Below are positions 16,482 through 25,342 of a stretch of DNA of 51,089 nt, in pieces. This stretch comes from a virus, in the IMG/VR virus record IMGVR_UViG_3300048597_000630, positions 1 to 51,089 of that record; one strand, written 5' to 3'. Below the pieces are notes generated by a model. The model did not search any database. It was not told the origin of the DNA and was given only the letters and a program-made list of their open reading frames with translations. How positions within the stretch are numbered: position 1 is the first letter of the stretch; every line of letters starts with the position of its first letter. The position numbers and the translations under genes were made by a program.

Positions 16482-16936
16482 AGCGCGCTCCACTGCGACA
16501 GGGTGAAGACGCCGCCGAACGCCTGGGTGTCCAGATCGGGATAGCCGGCGTCGATCGAGATCTGCGCCGAATCGTACTCGACCTCCAGCACGTCCATCTC
16601 AGGATAGATGTCCTCGATCGTGTCGGGGTCGCTCTGCAGCACCTCGAAAATCGTCATAGTGGGGACGCCGCTGGCAGCGCGCACCGCCGGCACCATCTCG
16701 CGATCGATATTCTCCACCACGATTGTGCAGCGCGGCGACATCTTGTCGTCCTGCTCGGGCAGCGTCGCGCGGAAGGCGGCGGCGCTGTAGACCTCGCCCA
16801 GATGCACGATGTTGTCGAAGCCGTGCACCACGCGGATCGGCTCGCTGAGTGCGGCATGCTCGATCAGGACGCAGGTCAGCGTGTCGTCGTCGGTTTCGGC
16901 GGCATAGAACGCCTGCTTATAGGCGGTGCTGACCAT
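16478..16936 (-). CDS. distal tail protein, DUF1833 family
   Basis: 152 residues from the ATG that shares its A with the preceding stop (TGATG). The sequence opens with VSTAYKQAFYAAETDD and contains LTCVLIEHAALSEPIRVVHG, a pattern I associate with DUF1833 proteins, found between the minor tail M-like and K-like genes of lambda-type siphophages. It therefore occupies the place of the lambda L gene and is likely a distal tail or hub protein. A shared frame extends upstream to 17269 but is shadow sequence of the neighbouring gene. Confidence 0.7.
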   Translation of the reverse strand: MVSTAYKQAFYAAETDDDTLTCVLIEHAALSEPIRVVHGFDNIVHLGEVYSAAAFRATLPEQDDKMSPRCTIVVENIDREMVPAVRAASGVPTMTIFEVLQSDPDTIEDIYPEMDVLEVEYDSAQISIDAGYPDLDTQAFGGVFTLSQWSAL

Positions 16937-17313
16937 CAGCCGACGCGCTCCAGTGTGAAGGTCACGGTGAAGTCCGGCGGGTCGATGCCCTCGCTCGGCT
17001 CCTTGCCGATGACGAAACGGAACGCGCCCCAGGCATTGCGGCGCGGATCGACCATCGCGAAGCGCGCGCCCTGCTGTTGGAAATAGAACGTCCAGAACGC
17101 GTCGATGCTGGCCGCGTCGCCGATGATCGTGAACTGGCTGTCCCAGACCGGGTTGGCGCTGCCGCCGCGCTGTTTGGCGGGGCCCCGCTCGACCTCGAAG
17201 CGCGTGCCGGAAGTCTGGGGCTTGCGCCCGAACCCGGCGACGCGGATCGGCGGGATGTCTGAATCCCATTCCGGCAGACCGTCATATTCGGGGGGCTTCT
17301 CGGGGGCGGGCAT
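16936..17313 (-). CDS. minor tail protein (lambda M-like position)
   Basis: A 125-residue, beta-rich protein between the tape measure and the DUF1833 gene. It contains WDSQFTIIGDAASIDAFWTFYFQQQG and ends FTVTFTLERVG. These are features of phage minor tail M-type proteins, which fold like tail-tube subunits and join tube to tip. It overlaps both neighbours by one base. A role in initiating tail assembly with the tape measure is inferred from gene order. Confidence 0.68.
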   Translation of the reverse strand: MPAPEKPPEYDGLPEWDSDIPPIRVAGFGRKPQTSGTRFEVERGPAKQRGGSANPVWDSQFTIIGDAASIDAFWTFYFQQQGARFAMVDPRRNAWGAFRFVIGKEPSEGIDPPDFTVTFTLERVG

Positions 17314-19796
17314 CAGGTCGTCCGCGGCTTCAGGCCATAGCGCTGCGCCATCTGCGCGTCGAACGCACCGGTCGCCAGGCTGCTGCGCGTGGTTTCACGC
17401 ACCAGCACGTCCAGCTGCATCCCGTCCGGCCCTTCGCTCGGCTCGGCCTGCAGCCGCCCGCCGCTCTCGTCGCGCAGGGTGATGAGCAGGCGCTCGCGAG
17501 GTAGCGCTCCGGCCGCCCGGCCGTCCCGTTCGCCCATGCCGTACAGCGCCCGCATCTGCCCCGGCTTGAGGATGCTCTCATCGTCGGTCGTGATGACGGC
17601 GCGCTCGTTCGGCGCCAGATAGCCGGTGTGGTGGCGCGGCGCTCGATCCCAAAGCCAGGACGGCATCATGCGACGAAAGGCCGGATCGTCGCCCGGCCCG
17701 CCGCCGCCATGCCAGAACCCGGTGGGCCAGAATCCTGAGCCGCCGCCGCTGCCGCCCCCACTACCGCCGCCGCCGCCGCCAAAACCGAACAGGCTGGAAA
17801 AGGCATCGCCGAGCGAGCCCAGCAGGTCGCCCTTGTTCTGGCCGCCGAGGAAATCCATCGCCGCCAGTTCCAACAGCCGCTTGCCGAGCTGGATGAGGAT
17901 GTCCTCCAGCTCGATGCCCTTCTCGCTGACGCCCTCCAAGATGGTCATCCAGCCTTCGCCGGACTGCGCCGCCCGGCCCTGCGCCGCCGTCACGCCGTTG
18001 TAGCGGTCCTCGATCCGCTTCAGCGCGTCGGCATAGGCGTCGGCCGAGAGCGCCAGATTGGGGTCGTTCAGGATCTTCAGCGCGTCGGCCCGCTCCTGCC
18101 CGGCGCGCTCCTGCGGCGTCGCCAGCTGGCCCATCAGCGTGTCGAACGCCGCGCGCGCCTTGGCGGCCTGGTCGGCACCGGCGGCGGCCTCTAGGAAGGC
18201 CCTGGTCTCGGCCTCCAGCGCAGCCGTGAATGCGGCCGAGCCGCCGGGATAGGAATCCCGCTGCCCCGCCAGGTCGGCCAGCGTGTCGGCATAGGTTGCG
18301 ATCGCGCCGGGATCGCGCGCTTCCAGCGCCTTCAGCCCGTCGCTCAGACCGGCCGCCTTCGCCGCGGCCTCGAGATAGGTGCGCCCGGCGTCTTCGGTCG
18401 CCTCCCGAATATCCGCCTGCCGGCCGGGCAGCACCGTCCCCAGTTTCGCCAGCTCGTCCAGGCTGGCCATGTACGCACCCAGCGCGCCGCGGGATTTCTC
18501 CAGTGCCGCATCAAGCGATCGGGTAGCCTGCTCCAGTTCGCGCTGCGCGGCCGTCTCGGCTGCGGCCGCGCGCGCCGGCGATTCCGTATCGACGTCCGGC
18601 ACATCGAGCGTCAGCTTGGGCGGCCGCAACTTCGTCAGCGGCAAGGATTTGGGCAGGTCGCGCACCGCCGTCAGCAGCTTGAGCTGGGCCTCCAGCATGG
18701 CCAGCTCGGCCTTGGCCTTCTCGGGATCCTCGCCGCTCCACACGCCCAGCGGATCCGCGAAATTGAACCCGCCCTTCTCGCCGATGCTCAAGGTGGACGC
18801 GGGTCCTGCCGCCACTGTGCGCAGGGCCTCAATCTTCGCCGTCATCTGCTGGATACGGCCGTCCAGACTGCCGCCGATGTCGCCGTTCAGCAGATCGGCC
18901 ACCTCGGCGAGCGCGTCGGCAGCCACCTCTTTCAGATAGACCATGGCGGCGCCCAGGCCGCCTTCGCCCATGATGACATTGGTCGCTGCCGTCATCTTGG
19001 CGTTCGCGGTGTCGAGCCGGTCCGCCAGCGGGCCCGCGGCGGCGGCTGCGGCGGCCGTCTGATCGCCAAGGCCGCGGAACTCGTCCGCCAGGGCGAGCAC
19101 GCCGTCACGACCCCGCTCGAGCAGCGGAAACAGTGCGGACAGGCCTAGCTTGTCGGCGATGCCGGCGCGCTCGGCATGGCTTTCGATCTGGCTGAGGGCA
19201 TCGGCGATCAGCAACAGGCGCGCTTCGGCCGTCTCCGCCGCCTCCAGCTGATCGCGCGTGATGCCGAGCGCGCTCAGCGCCTTGCCGAAGCCGCCACCTT
19301 CCTTGCTCACGCCGGCAAGAAACGATCCGGCCTTCTCCTGAAAGGATTCCAACCCGGCGACCAGGTCTTCCTGTTTCCCGCCGGCGGCCTGCAGCGCAAG
19401 GCCATAGCGGGTCAGCACATCGACGCCGATATCGAGCCGCTGCGCAGTATCACCCAGATCGTCCAGCGACCGTACGGCATCCAGCGAGCGCTCCGCGAGG
19501 GCCGTGATGGCGACGACGGCGGCGCCGATGCCCGCCGCCGCGGCGAAACCCGCCGGGCCCATTGCCGTCAGCACGCGGCCCGCCGACCCGGCATTGCCGG
19601 CGAGGTCGGCCATGACGCCGCGCGCTTCCTTGCTCGCCTGGCTGAGGCCTTTCAGGGCTGGATTAGCCTTCGCATCGCCCTGCGCGATCTCGGCCCACAT
19701 CCGCTTGCCCGCATCGCCGATCGACGAGAACGTCTGCTTGACGAGCTCCGCCCCCGCCATGAACAGGCGGATGCCGATGCCGGGTTGCTCGGGCAT
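17313..19796 (-). CDS. tail tape measure protein
   Basis: An 827-residue protein in the lambda H position. The N-terminus has VKQTFSSIGDAGKRMWAEI, a hydrophobic stretch follows (about 85-110, Ala/Gly/Val-rich), then long helical, Ala/Leu/Glu-rich segments, and a Gly-rich hinge near 680-705 before the C-terminal domain. Tape measures set tail length at about 1.5 angstrom per residue, which would predict a tail of roughly 120 nm if most of the protein is uncleaved. It is passed into the host membrane during DNA entry. It starts one base after the T-domain stop. Confidence 0.88.
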   Translation of the reverse strand: MPEQPGIGIRLFMAGAELVKQTFSSIGDAGKRMWAEIAQGDAKANPALKGLSQASKEARGVMADLAGNAGSAGRVLTAMGPAGFAAAAGIGAAVVAITALAERSLDAVRSLDDLGDTAQRLDIGVDVLTRYGLALQAAGGKQEDLVAGLESFQEKAGSFLAGVSKEGGGFGKALSALGITRDQLEAAETAEARLLLIADALSQIESHAERAGIADKLGLSALFPLLERGRDGVLALADEFRGLGDQTAAAAAAAGPLADRLDTANAKMTAATNVIMGEGGLGAAMVYLKEVAADALAEVADLLNGDIGGSLDGRIQQMTAKIEALRTVAAGPASTLSIGEKGGFNFADPLGVWSGEDPEKAKAELAMLEAQLKLLTAVRDLPKSLPLTKLRPPKLTLDVPDVDTESPARAAAAETAAQRELEQATRSLDAALEKSRGALGAYMASLDELAKLGTVLPGRQADIREATEDAGRTYLEAAAKAAGLSDGLKALEARDPGAIATYADTLADLAGQRDSYPGGSAAFTAALEAETRAFLEAAAGADQAAKARAAFDTLMGQLATPQERAGQERADALKILNDPNLALSADAYADALKRIEDRYNGVTAAQGRAAQSGEGWMTILEGVSEKGIELEDILIQLGKRLLELAAMDFLGGQNKGDLLGSLGDAFSSLFGFGGGGGGSGGGSGGGSGFWPTGFWHGGGGPGDDPAFRRMMPSWLWDRAPRHHTGYLAPNERAVITTDDESILKPGQMRALYGMGERDGRAAGALPRERLLITLRDESGGRLQAEPSEGPDGMQLDVLVRETTRSSLATGAFDAQMAQRYGLKPRTT

Positions 19797-19797
19797 G

Positions 19798-20094
19798 TCA
19801 GTTCGGCGTCTTGGGGGCGGTCTTGCGGCGGTCCGCCATGGCGGCTGTCGCGGCGGCTTCGAACGCGTCGACCATATCCTCGGCCGCTTCGGGATCGGCG
19901 CCCGGCGGCAGGCGGCGCAGCAACTGCTCGCGGTCGATGCGCAGCGGCGCGAACCCGCCGCCTTCCCAGGCCGCGAAGCGCTTCACGAGGCGCAGCACGC
20001 TGAACCCCTCAAGCGTCACGGGCGCATGCTCCACCTGCGGGCACAGCCGGCCCGTCGCGCCGCGTCCGCCCGACGCACAGGCCGCACCGCTCAC
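19798..20094 (-). CDS. tail assembly chaperone T domain (product of -1 frameshift)
   Basis: A 98-codon frame from a GTG that overlaps the G-like stop as GTGA. The same frame is open for another 25 codons upstream, back to the slippery run at 20169-20176, and that stretch encodes AYCGRCRV with a Cys-x2-Cys pair; two more Cys follow in the frame. This fits a gpG-T fusion of about 269 residues (146 from G plus 123 from T), as in lambda. T contacts the tape measure or tail tube during assembly. Independent initiation at the GTG is an alternative. Confidence 0.7.
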   Translation of the reverse strand: MSGAACASGGRGATGRLCPQVEHAPVTLEGFSVLRLVKRFAAWEGGGFAPLRIDREQLLRRLPPGADPEAAEDMVDAFEAAATAAMADRRKTAPKTPN

Positions 20095-20606
20095 GCGGCA
20101 GCGTCCGCAATAGGCGAGGCCGCCGCCGTCGCCACCGCCGAAGAACCATCCGGCGAGGGCGGCGAGGCTTTTTTTTCGACCTCCAGCAGGCGCGCTGCCT
20201 GCTCCATCGCGGCGAGCGCACGGCGGCAGAACCTATTGTCCAGCATCGCCACCGTCAGCGTCGCGCGATTGATCGGCGCGGGCGAGCCGTCCGCCAGCGC
20301 CACCCCTTCCCAGGCCGCGAAGGCGCGCAGCGCCTGCTCGACGGCCGCGACCGTCACGCCCAGGCGGAACATCTGGGCCGGGTCGGCGGCGTTCATGCGC
20401 TGTCCCGCACTGTCGCGTCCGTCGAGGCCATAGGGCGCCAACGCCGCCTCGCCGTCCGAGAGCAGGCGCACCACGCGCGCGGCTTCCGTCTGCGCTTCCT
20501 CGATCTCGGCATGCAGCAGACGGCGCAGCGTCACCTTCACGCCGGGGAATCCCGCATCGGTGAAATCCTCCACGACGGGGTCGCGGAGGGTCTTCAGGAT
20601 CAGCAT
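20091..20606 (-). CDS. tail assembly chaperone G-like
   Basis: A 171-residue, mostly helical protein between the tail tube and tape measure genes. It starts MLILKTLRDPVVEDF and has HAEIEEAQTEAARVVRLL. Near its end Glu144-Lys145-Lys146 is encoded by GAA AAA AAA G, an eight-A slippery run that allows -1 frameshifting into the T frame. In lambda about 4% of ribosomes slip, and the G to G-T ratio matters for tail length. The C-terminal 25 residues (Ser/Pro/Ala-rich) are only in the unshifted product. Confidence 0.8.
   Translation of the reverse strand: MLILKTLRDPVVEDFTDAGFPGVKVTLRRLLHAEIEEAQTEAARVVRLLSDGEAALAPYGLDGRDSAGQRMNAADPAQMFRLGVTVAAVEQALRAFAAWEGVALADGSPAPINRATLTVAMLDNRFCRRALAAMEQAARLLEVEKKASPPSPDGSSAVATAAASPIADAAA
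20169..20176 (-). promoter_or_regulatory. slippery site for -1 ribosomal frameshift
   Basis: Eight consecutive A on the minus strand, in phase as GAA AAA AAA GCC, so A-AAA-AAA is a canonical X-XXY-YYZ heptamer. A shift of one base back joins the G frame to the T frame with no stop. GC-rich sequence follows (TCGCCCTCGCCGGATGG) that could form a stimulatory structure. Confidence 0.78.
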
Positions 20607-20615
20607 GGCGCAACC

Positions 20616-21593
20616 TTACGTGTACGACGTCACGTCGTTCGTGACGGTCACCTTCGCCGCGGGCAGGCTGGCGGTCTGCGCGCCCTCCCACGACCAGCTC
20701 CGCTCGACCTCGGCCGGGCCGTTGAAGGCGACGGGCGGGCGCGAGAACTTCACCGCCTCGTGGCGGAAATCGATCGCATGCCCCGAGACGGCGCCGATGC
20801 CGCCCATCGTCAGGTCAAAACTGTCGTCGGCGGCTTCCAGATCGTCATAGACCGCCCCGACCGCCCGAAACGTTGCCTGGCCCTGGAGGACGGTTTCCTT
20901 CGGCGAGTGGCCGGAGATATTCGGCGCGGCCGACAGGAAAATGTCCTCCTGCAGGGCCCGGTCCCAGCTCCAGCGGGCACTCAGCGCCCGGCTGGCCGCG
21001 TCCGTCCCGTCGATCTTGACGACGGTGCGCAGCAGCGGCGCGTCCGGCACCAGATTGCCGGGCGCCGTGCCGATGAAGTCGGAATCGTCCTCCTCGCGCA
21101 TGCCCTTGAAGCCGAGCGTGACGTCGAAATCCTTGGTCTTCTCGCCGGTGATGTCGAAGCCGACAGACCCGCCGGTGCAGCCGCGATAGATGCGCACCTT
21201 GTTGGACGCGAGCCGCACCTGCGCTGCGAACAGGCTGGTCGTCTTCACGCCGCTCGCCCAGGCATGGGTGAAGAGCGCCGGGTCTTCATCGCCAGCCACT
21301 GCCGCGGTCACCGGATTGCCGAACAGCAGCCACATGAAGCGCGCGAACTCGCGCGTGTCGGCGGGCACGACCAGGTCGCCGCTGAGGCGATAGAGTCCCT
21401 GCTGCGTCGCCTGCGGGTCCAGCGCGTTGTTCCGCGCCGTGTTGAGCAGCGGCCGCTTGCGCTGTTCGCGCTGACCGTTGAACGTCGCGCTGACGAAGGG
21501 CATCCGGTACCAGGTCGTGGGATCGGTCGTGGCGTCCGCCATGCGGCCGAACCGCACTTCGGATTCGGCGCCGTAGAAAATGTCGCTGGGCAT
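20616..21593 (-). CDS. major tail tube protein
   Basis: A 325-residue, beta-rich protein in the gpV position, between terminator and chaperones. It opens MPSDIFYGAESEVRFGRM, has phrases typical of tail-tube proteins such as GEKTKDFDVTLGFKG, and ends with SWSWEGAQTASLPAAKVTVTNDV, which may be an extra C-terminal beta-domain. Tube subunits stack as hexamers around the tape measure. It is longer than lambda V (246 residues), consistent with the phage tail tube group of alphaproteobacterial siphophages. It is followed 10 bp later by the chaperone gene. Confidence 0.78.
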   Translation of the reverse strand: MPSDIFYGAESEVRFGRMADATTDPTTWYRMPFVSATFNGQREQRKRPLLNTARNNALDPQATQQGLYRLSGDLVVPADTREFARFMWLLFGNPVTAAVAGDEDPALFTHAWASGVKTTSLFAAQVRLASNKVRIYRGCTGGSVGFDITGEKTKDFDVTLGFKGMREEDDSDFIGTAPGNLVPDAPLLRTVVKIDGTDAASRALSARWSWDRALQEDIFLSAAPNISGHSPKETVLQGQATFRAVGAVYDDLEAADDSFDLTMGGIGAVSGHAIDFRHEAVKFSRPPVAFNGPAEVERSWSWEGAQTASLPAAKVTVTNDVTSYT

Positions 21594-21605
21594 CGGTCTT
21601 CTCCT

Positions 21606-22091
21606 TCAGAGGGCGGGGGCGAGGCGCCCCAATGGGTCGCCCGCCGTCACGGCCAGGGCGAGCGGAATGGCGGTGATGATCGCCGCAGGCGGCGCGTCGC
21701 TGAGCTGCGGCGCGTCTTCCAGGTCGATGCGCTGCACGGCGCCGCCCAGCGTCGGATCGTCGCGCAGCACGGCGGCGACGATGTCCTGCACCGCACCTTC
21801 CAGCGTCTCGCGCTTCGCCTTGTCGGGATCGGCGGCGGCAAACTCGATGTTGAACAGCAGGTCGAGCGCATAGACCGGCCCGCCCCCGCCGATATAGACG
21901 CGGCGGACACGGGGCCCGACGCGCACCAGCGCCAGTGCCAGCCGGGCGCCGGAGGGCACGGCGATCGCCGGCAGCGGATTGATCGGCTTGTCGCCGATCT
22001 GCGACTCCGACGAGATCAGCTCCGCCGCCACCAGCCGCGCCACCAGCGCCGCCTTCAGGGCGGTCTCGCCGGCATCGATCGGCGCGGTCAT
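21606..22091 (-). CDS. tail terminator protein (gpU-like position)
   Basis: 161 residues between the DUF6441 neck protein and the tail tube. It contains ALKAALVARLVAAELISS, LPAIAVPSGARLALALV and a long central region with YALDLLFNIEFAAADPDKA. The helix-then-beta-sheet order fits terminator proteins that cap the tail tube and join it to the head. The ATG overlaps the preceding stop as ATGA. The assignment rests mostly on order and length. Confidence 0.6.
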   Translation of the reverse strand: MTAPIDAGETALKAALVARLVAAELISSESQIGDKPINPLPAIAVPSGARLALALVRVGPRVRRVYIGGGGPVYALDLLFNIEFAAADPDKAKRETLEGAVQDIVAAVLRDDPTLGGAVQRIDLEDAPQLSDAPPAAIITAIPLALAVTAGDPLGRLAPAL

Positions 22092-22807
22092 GGGCGGTAG
22101 CTCCCGGCGATGACGCGCGGGCGCGGCGTGCTGTTGAGGATCTGCGGCAGGCGGCGGCCGACATCGGCGGGGAAGTCCCGCTTCGCGCGTTCGCGGATCG
22201 TCGCGCCCTTCAGCAGCCGCGGCAGCCGCGCCTGGCGCACGAGGAAAAACACCACCACCGTGGCGAGGTCCGTCCCGGTCTTCATGGCGCGAGCAGACGC
22301 CTTACGGAACTTGCCCGGGGATTTCTGCGACGCCCGCAGCTCGGCGACGAGATAGGCGACCTGCTGCCCGGGCCGATAGACGAAGCGCAGCTTGCCGAAC
22401 CGCGCCTCGGCGGTCGCAAGCATGCTGGCATCACCGCGCAGCCGCCGGAAGCGGCGTGGCCAGACGGTCGGGTTCGGGATCGTCAGCCAATGGCCGGTCG
22501 GCGAGACGATCGTCGCGCCCTTTTCGAACGCCGCCACCACCTGCGGCATCTTCGAATAGACGAATGCGGCGGGATCGAGCGAGAAGCCGCGCTCGGGATA
22601 ACGCCGCTTGCGCCAGGTCGTGCGCAGGCGCTCGGCGCCCTTGAGGCCCGACTGGCGCACATCCTCGCGCAGCTTGGTCAGGAAATTCTCCGACGCCTCG
22701 TCCAGCGCCAATGTCAGGGCCTGCTCCAGCCAGGCCTGTGCCGAGCCGATCTCTTCCTCGAACGTGCCGCTGAGCGCCGCGTGCAGCTGCAGATCGAAAT
22801 CGCTCAC
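22088..22807 (-). CDS. neck or head-completion protein, DUF6441 family
   Basis: 239 residues from a GTG that overlaps the previous stop as GTGA. It begins SDFDLQLHAALSG and contains LRTTWRKRRYPERGFSL, AAFVYSKMPQVVAAFEKG and HWLTIPNPTVWP. I recognise these as DUF6441, a family found between the head-tail joining protein and tail terminator of alphaproteobacterial siphophages. It likely corresponds to the Z-like neck protein of lambda. The C-terminus is strongly basic. Confidence 0.7.
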   Translation of the reverse strand: MSDFDLQLHAALSGTFEEEIGSAQAWLEQALTLALDEASENFLTKLREDVRQSGLKGAERLRTTWRKRRYPERGFSLDPAAFVYSKMPQVVAAFEKGATIVSPTGHWLTIPNPTVWPRRFRRLRGDASMLATAEARFGKLRFVYRPGQQVAYLVAELRASQKSPGKFRKASARAMKTGTDLATVVVFFLVRQARLPRLLKGATIRERAKRDFPADVGRRLPQILNSTPRPRVIAGSYRP

Positions 22808-23136
22808 GATGCGGCCCCGATATCGGCGACGATGGCCCGCCACCACGCCCCGTCGCCCGGCCGTTCCGGCGCGCCCTCGATGCGCCAGCGCTGCCCGTCA
22901 AACACGACCACATCATTGGCAGCGAGGCCCGGCACGGTCGCATGCCGGATTTCCATGGTGGGCTGCTCCAGCACGAAGCCCGCCTCGCCCATCCGCACTT
23001 CATTTGTCGGCCTCTCCAGCATGACGCCGATCGAAACGCCTTCCCCGGCGCCCTGCGCGAAATACATGGCGGGGTCCGTCAGCCCGTCCTCGATGGCGTC
23101 GTCGAGCGACGCCATCTTGTCTGCGAACCCCGCCAT
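22804..23136 (-). CDS. head-tail joining protein (gpFII-like)
   Basis: 110 residues, with an acidic helical N-terminus (FADKMASLDDAIEDGL) and a beta-rich C-terminal domain containing NDVVVFDGQRWRIEGAPERPG. The pattern of a phage stopper or gpFII protein that uses a short beta-sandwich to connect head and tail is recognisable. The order capsid, FII, neck, U, V is the same as in lambda. Confidence 0.68.
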   Translation of the reverse strand: MAGFADKMASLDDAIEDGLTDPAMYFAQGAGEGVSIGVMLERPTNEVRMGEAGFVLEQPTMEIRHATVPGLAANDVVVFDGQRWRIEGAPERPGDGAWWRAIVADIGAAS

Positions 23137-23161
23137 GACGCTTAACCCCTGCCCTGACCCT

Positions 23162-24166
23162 TTAGGTCAGCGTGCCCTTGATGAGGGCCTTGGGCCGCGT
23201 GCAGATGGTGATCGGGTTCGACTGGCTCTCCAGCTCGATGCCGCGATCCATCCGCATCACTTCGGCCTTCGCGTAGCGCGGCAGGCCGACCGTGTTGACC
23301 GCTTCCATATAGTCCGCGGGCACGAAGGTCGTTTGGAACAGCTCCGGCACGCCCATCGGCACGAACCGGCAATTGTTCGACGAGATCGCAACGTCGCCAT
23401 ATCCGCGATAGTTTGCCCAGCGGAATCCGCCGAAGACGAAGGTCTGGAGCGGGCTCGCCTCGCGCAGATCGTTCGCCGCGGTCTGGTTGAGGTAGAGATT
23501 GACGAGCTCGGCATGGTTGGTCAGCGCGTCCCAGAACCCGTCGCCGCACAGCGCGGTAACGCCGCGCAGCAGACCGCGATAGGCGCCGAGCCCGTCTTCG
23601 ATCGCCCGGGTCACCTGGCTGATCCGTTTGCGGATCTGCGCCGTGCCGGCGGCCTGGTCGAGCTCGAACGTGATGTCGGGCGGCGCCGAAATACCGAACT
23701 TGCTGAACAGGTCGTAGATCGTCGAACCCGACGCATCGAGCACCAGACCCTGCACCGCGCCGAGGCGGTGATACTCCAGCGTCAGGTCCAGATTGCGGCC
23801 GGCCCTCGCCAGCTTCTGGTCGCGCTTCTGTTCCACACCCTGCAGCTGGTCTTCCGAACCGAAGGCGCGGACGTTCTGCACCTCGTCGGCCAGCAGGGCG
23901 TCCGACACCATCAGGCGCGGCGCGGCGAAGGCGACGCCGTCGCGCTTCGTGCTGGAGTTCGGCGTGCCAGGCGCACCACGCGGCGTGGCGGGCACGAGAC
24001 TGAGGGTCTCGTTTTCGACTTCGACGAAGACGGTCGTGGTCTCCACGCCCTTCTCTTCGAAGACCCCGAGTTCGCCGAGGAAATTCGGCACATAGGGCTG
24101 CGCATTGATGGCGGCGGTCAGAGACACCGTCTCGAACAGCCGCGAATTGAACACATCGGCCAGCAT
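23162..24166 (-). CDS. major capsid protein, gpE family
   Basis: 334 residues from the ATG at 24166, which follows AAGGAATCC. The sequence starts MLADVFNSRLFETVSLTAAINAQPYVPNFLGELGVFEEKGV, typical of the lambda gpE-type HK97-fold capsid family. It continues with QGVEQKRDQKLAR near 120 and GDVAISSNNCRFVPMGVP near 265. It forms the icosahedral shell together with the decoration protein encoded just before it. The longer frame upstream of 24166 is Arg/His/Pro-rich shadow sequence. Confidence 0.88.
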   Translation of the reverse strand: MLADVFNSRLFETVSLTAAINAQPYVPNFLGELGVFEEKGVETTTVFVEVENETLSLVPATPRGAPGTPNSSTKRDGVAFAAPRLMVSDALLADEVQNVRAFGSEDQLQGVEQKRDQKLARAGRNLDLTLEYHRLGAVQGLVLDASGSTIYDLFSKFGISAPPDITFELDQAAGTAQIRKRISQVTRAIEDGLGAYRGLLRGVTALCGDGFWDALTNHAELVNLYLNQTAANDLREASPLQTFVFGGFRWANYRGYGDVAISSNNCRFVPMGVPELFQTTFVPADYMEAVNTVGLPRYAKAEVMRMDRGIELESQSNPITICTRPKALIKGTLT

Positions 24167-24225
24167 GGCTGGATTCCTTCTTGTTACCGGACGCTGCGCG
24201 CCGGCATGGTTTCTGAACGGCCGCG

Positions 24226-24867
24226 TTAGCGGATGATGATGCCGCGCGCCCTGGCCTGGACCCGGGCGGCAGCTTTCTGGTCGGAGGTGAGCGAACCCCA
24301 CACGATGGCGTTGTCGCGCCACTCGAGCTGCCGCACGAAGGCGGTCGCCGCCAGCGTCTCGCCCGACCCCGTCGTCACGGCGTCGTAGAGGATGCCGGCG
24401 AAGACCTGCGCCCCGTCCGTCGCGGCCGGGTCATAGGCCTTGTGCTGCCAGACCACGTTGGCGACCGTGACATTGACGATGTCGCCGGCGGCAAAGTCGG
24501 TGTCGTCGGCGATCGTGAACTTGATCTCGCCGGCGAAGGCGACACCGACCTTGGCGATGCCGACGACGGCGCCGTCCGGGTCTTCCACCGAGAAGGTCCC
24601 GCCATTGCTGGCCGGTTCGATGCAGGTGACCTTGTACAGCCCCGGCTTCACGGCGCCGCCGAAGGCGGGGTTCGCGAGGGTCAGGACCCCGTTGCCGGTA
24701 TTGCCGGCGGCGGCGGCGCGGCTGACATCCGCGGCGGTCGCGACCTTGCCGAGCGGCTGCCCGGCCTTCAGCGTCTGGGATTCCGCGATCGTGACCGTAT
24801 CGCGGCTGAGAGTGCCCGGGGCTTCCGACAGGAGGCCTTCACCCGGGTAGATGCGCTCGGTGAGCAT
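24226..24867 (-). CDS. head decoration protein (gpD-like)
   Basis: 213 residues between the protease/scaffold gene and the capsid gene, in the lambda D position. It contains TLSRDTVTIAESQTLKAGQPLGKV, the N-terminal strand pattern of head decoration proteins, a Gly/Val-rich beta core, and FAGILYDAVTT near the end. It is longer than lambda D (110 residues); the extra central segment looks like an additional beta-domain. It should stabilise the expanded capsid at the threefold axes. Confidence 0.8.
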   Translation of the reverse strand: MLTERIYPGEGLLSEAPGTLSRDTVTIAESQTLKAGQPLGKVATAADVSRAAAAGNTGNGVLTLANPAFGGAVKPGLYKVTCIEPASNGGTFSVEDPDGAVVGIAKVGVAFAGEIKFTIADDTDFAAGDIVNVTVANVVWQHKAYDPAATDGAQVFAGILYDAVTTGSGETLAATAFVRQLEWRDNAIVWGSLTSDQKAAARVQARARGIIIR

Positions 24868-24901
24868 GATGATGTTCCTTCAGATGGGGATGGGGCGGCG
24901 G

Positions 24902-25342
24902 TCAGGCCGCTTCGCGGCGGCGGCGCGCCGCGGCCGCCGTGGCACTGCGCTTTTCGTAGATCGCGTTCGCGTCGATCGCCGCGGCCGCGGTGCCGGCCGG
25001 CTTCTTGCCGTCCGGGCCGAGGGGCTTTTCCCCCTGCATGCGGTGATCGAGACCGCCTTTGCCGCCCGCGGGCGCAGCTTTCGCCGCAGCCTCGAACTGC
25101 TTCAGGGTCATCTTCGACCCGATCGCCGCGATCGCGAGCTGAGGATGCTTGGCGGCCAGCGGCGAGGCCGCGATCTTCGCGGTCTCGTTGGTCTTGCCCT
25201 CAGGGTCTTCCTCACCTTCGCCCTCATCGGGCACCTCGCCTTCGCCCTCGACCGGATCATTCGTCTCCGGATCGGTGGCATTGCCCTGAGCCGTCGCAGC
25301 GGCTCCGGGTTTCTTGGCCGTCTGCGCCGGCTTGATCTTCAT
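24902..25342 (-). CDS. internal scaffold protein (Nu3-like), nested start
   Basis: In frame with the protease gene, an ATG at 25340-25342 is preceded by GGAGA with 8 bases spacing. It would give a 146-residue protein (MKIKPAQTAKKPG onwards): a Lys/Ala start, an acidic centre with many Glu/Pro, then a helix-rich Lys/Ala end. Lambda makes its Nu3 scaffold from just such an internal start in gene C. The ribosome site makes internal initiation plausible, but it is not proven. Confidence 0.5.
   Translation of the reverse strand: MKIKPAQTAKKPGAAATAQGNATDPETNDPVEGEGEVPDEGEGEEDPEGKTNETAKIAASPLAAKHPQLAIAAIGSKMTLKQFEAAAKAAPAGGKGGLDHRMQGEKPLGPDGKKPAGTAAAAIDANAIYEKRSATAAAARRRREAA

Noticed and set aside
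20511-24229. Long plus-strand frames opposite the tail tube, neck and capsid genes.
   Set aside because: Same reason: antisense to recognisable structural proteins, with typical shadow composition.
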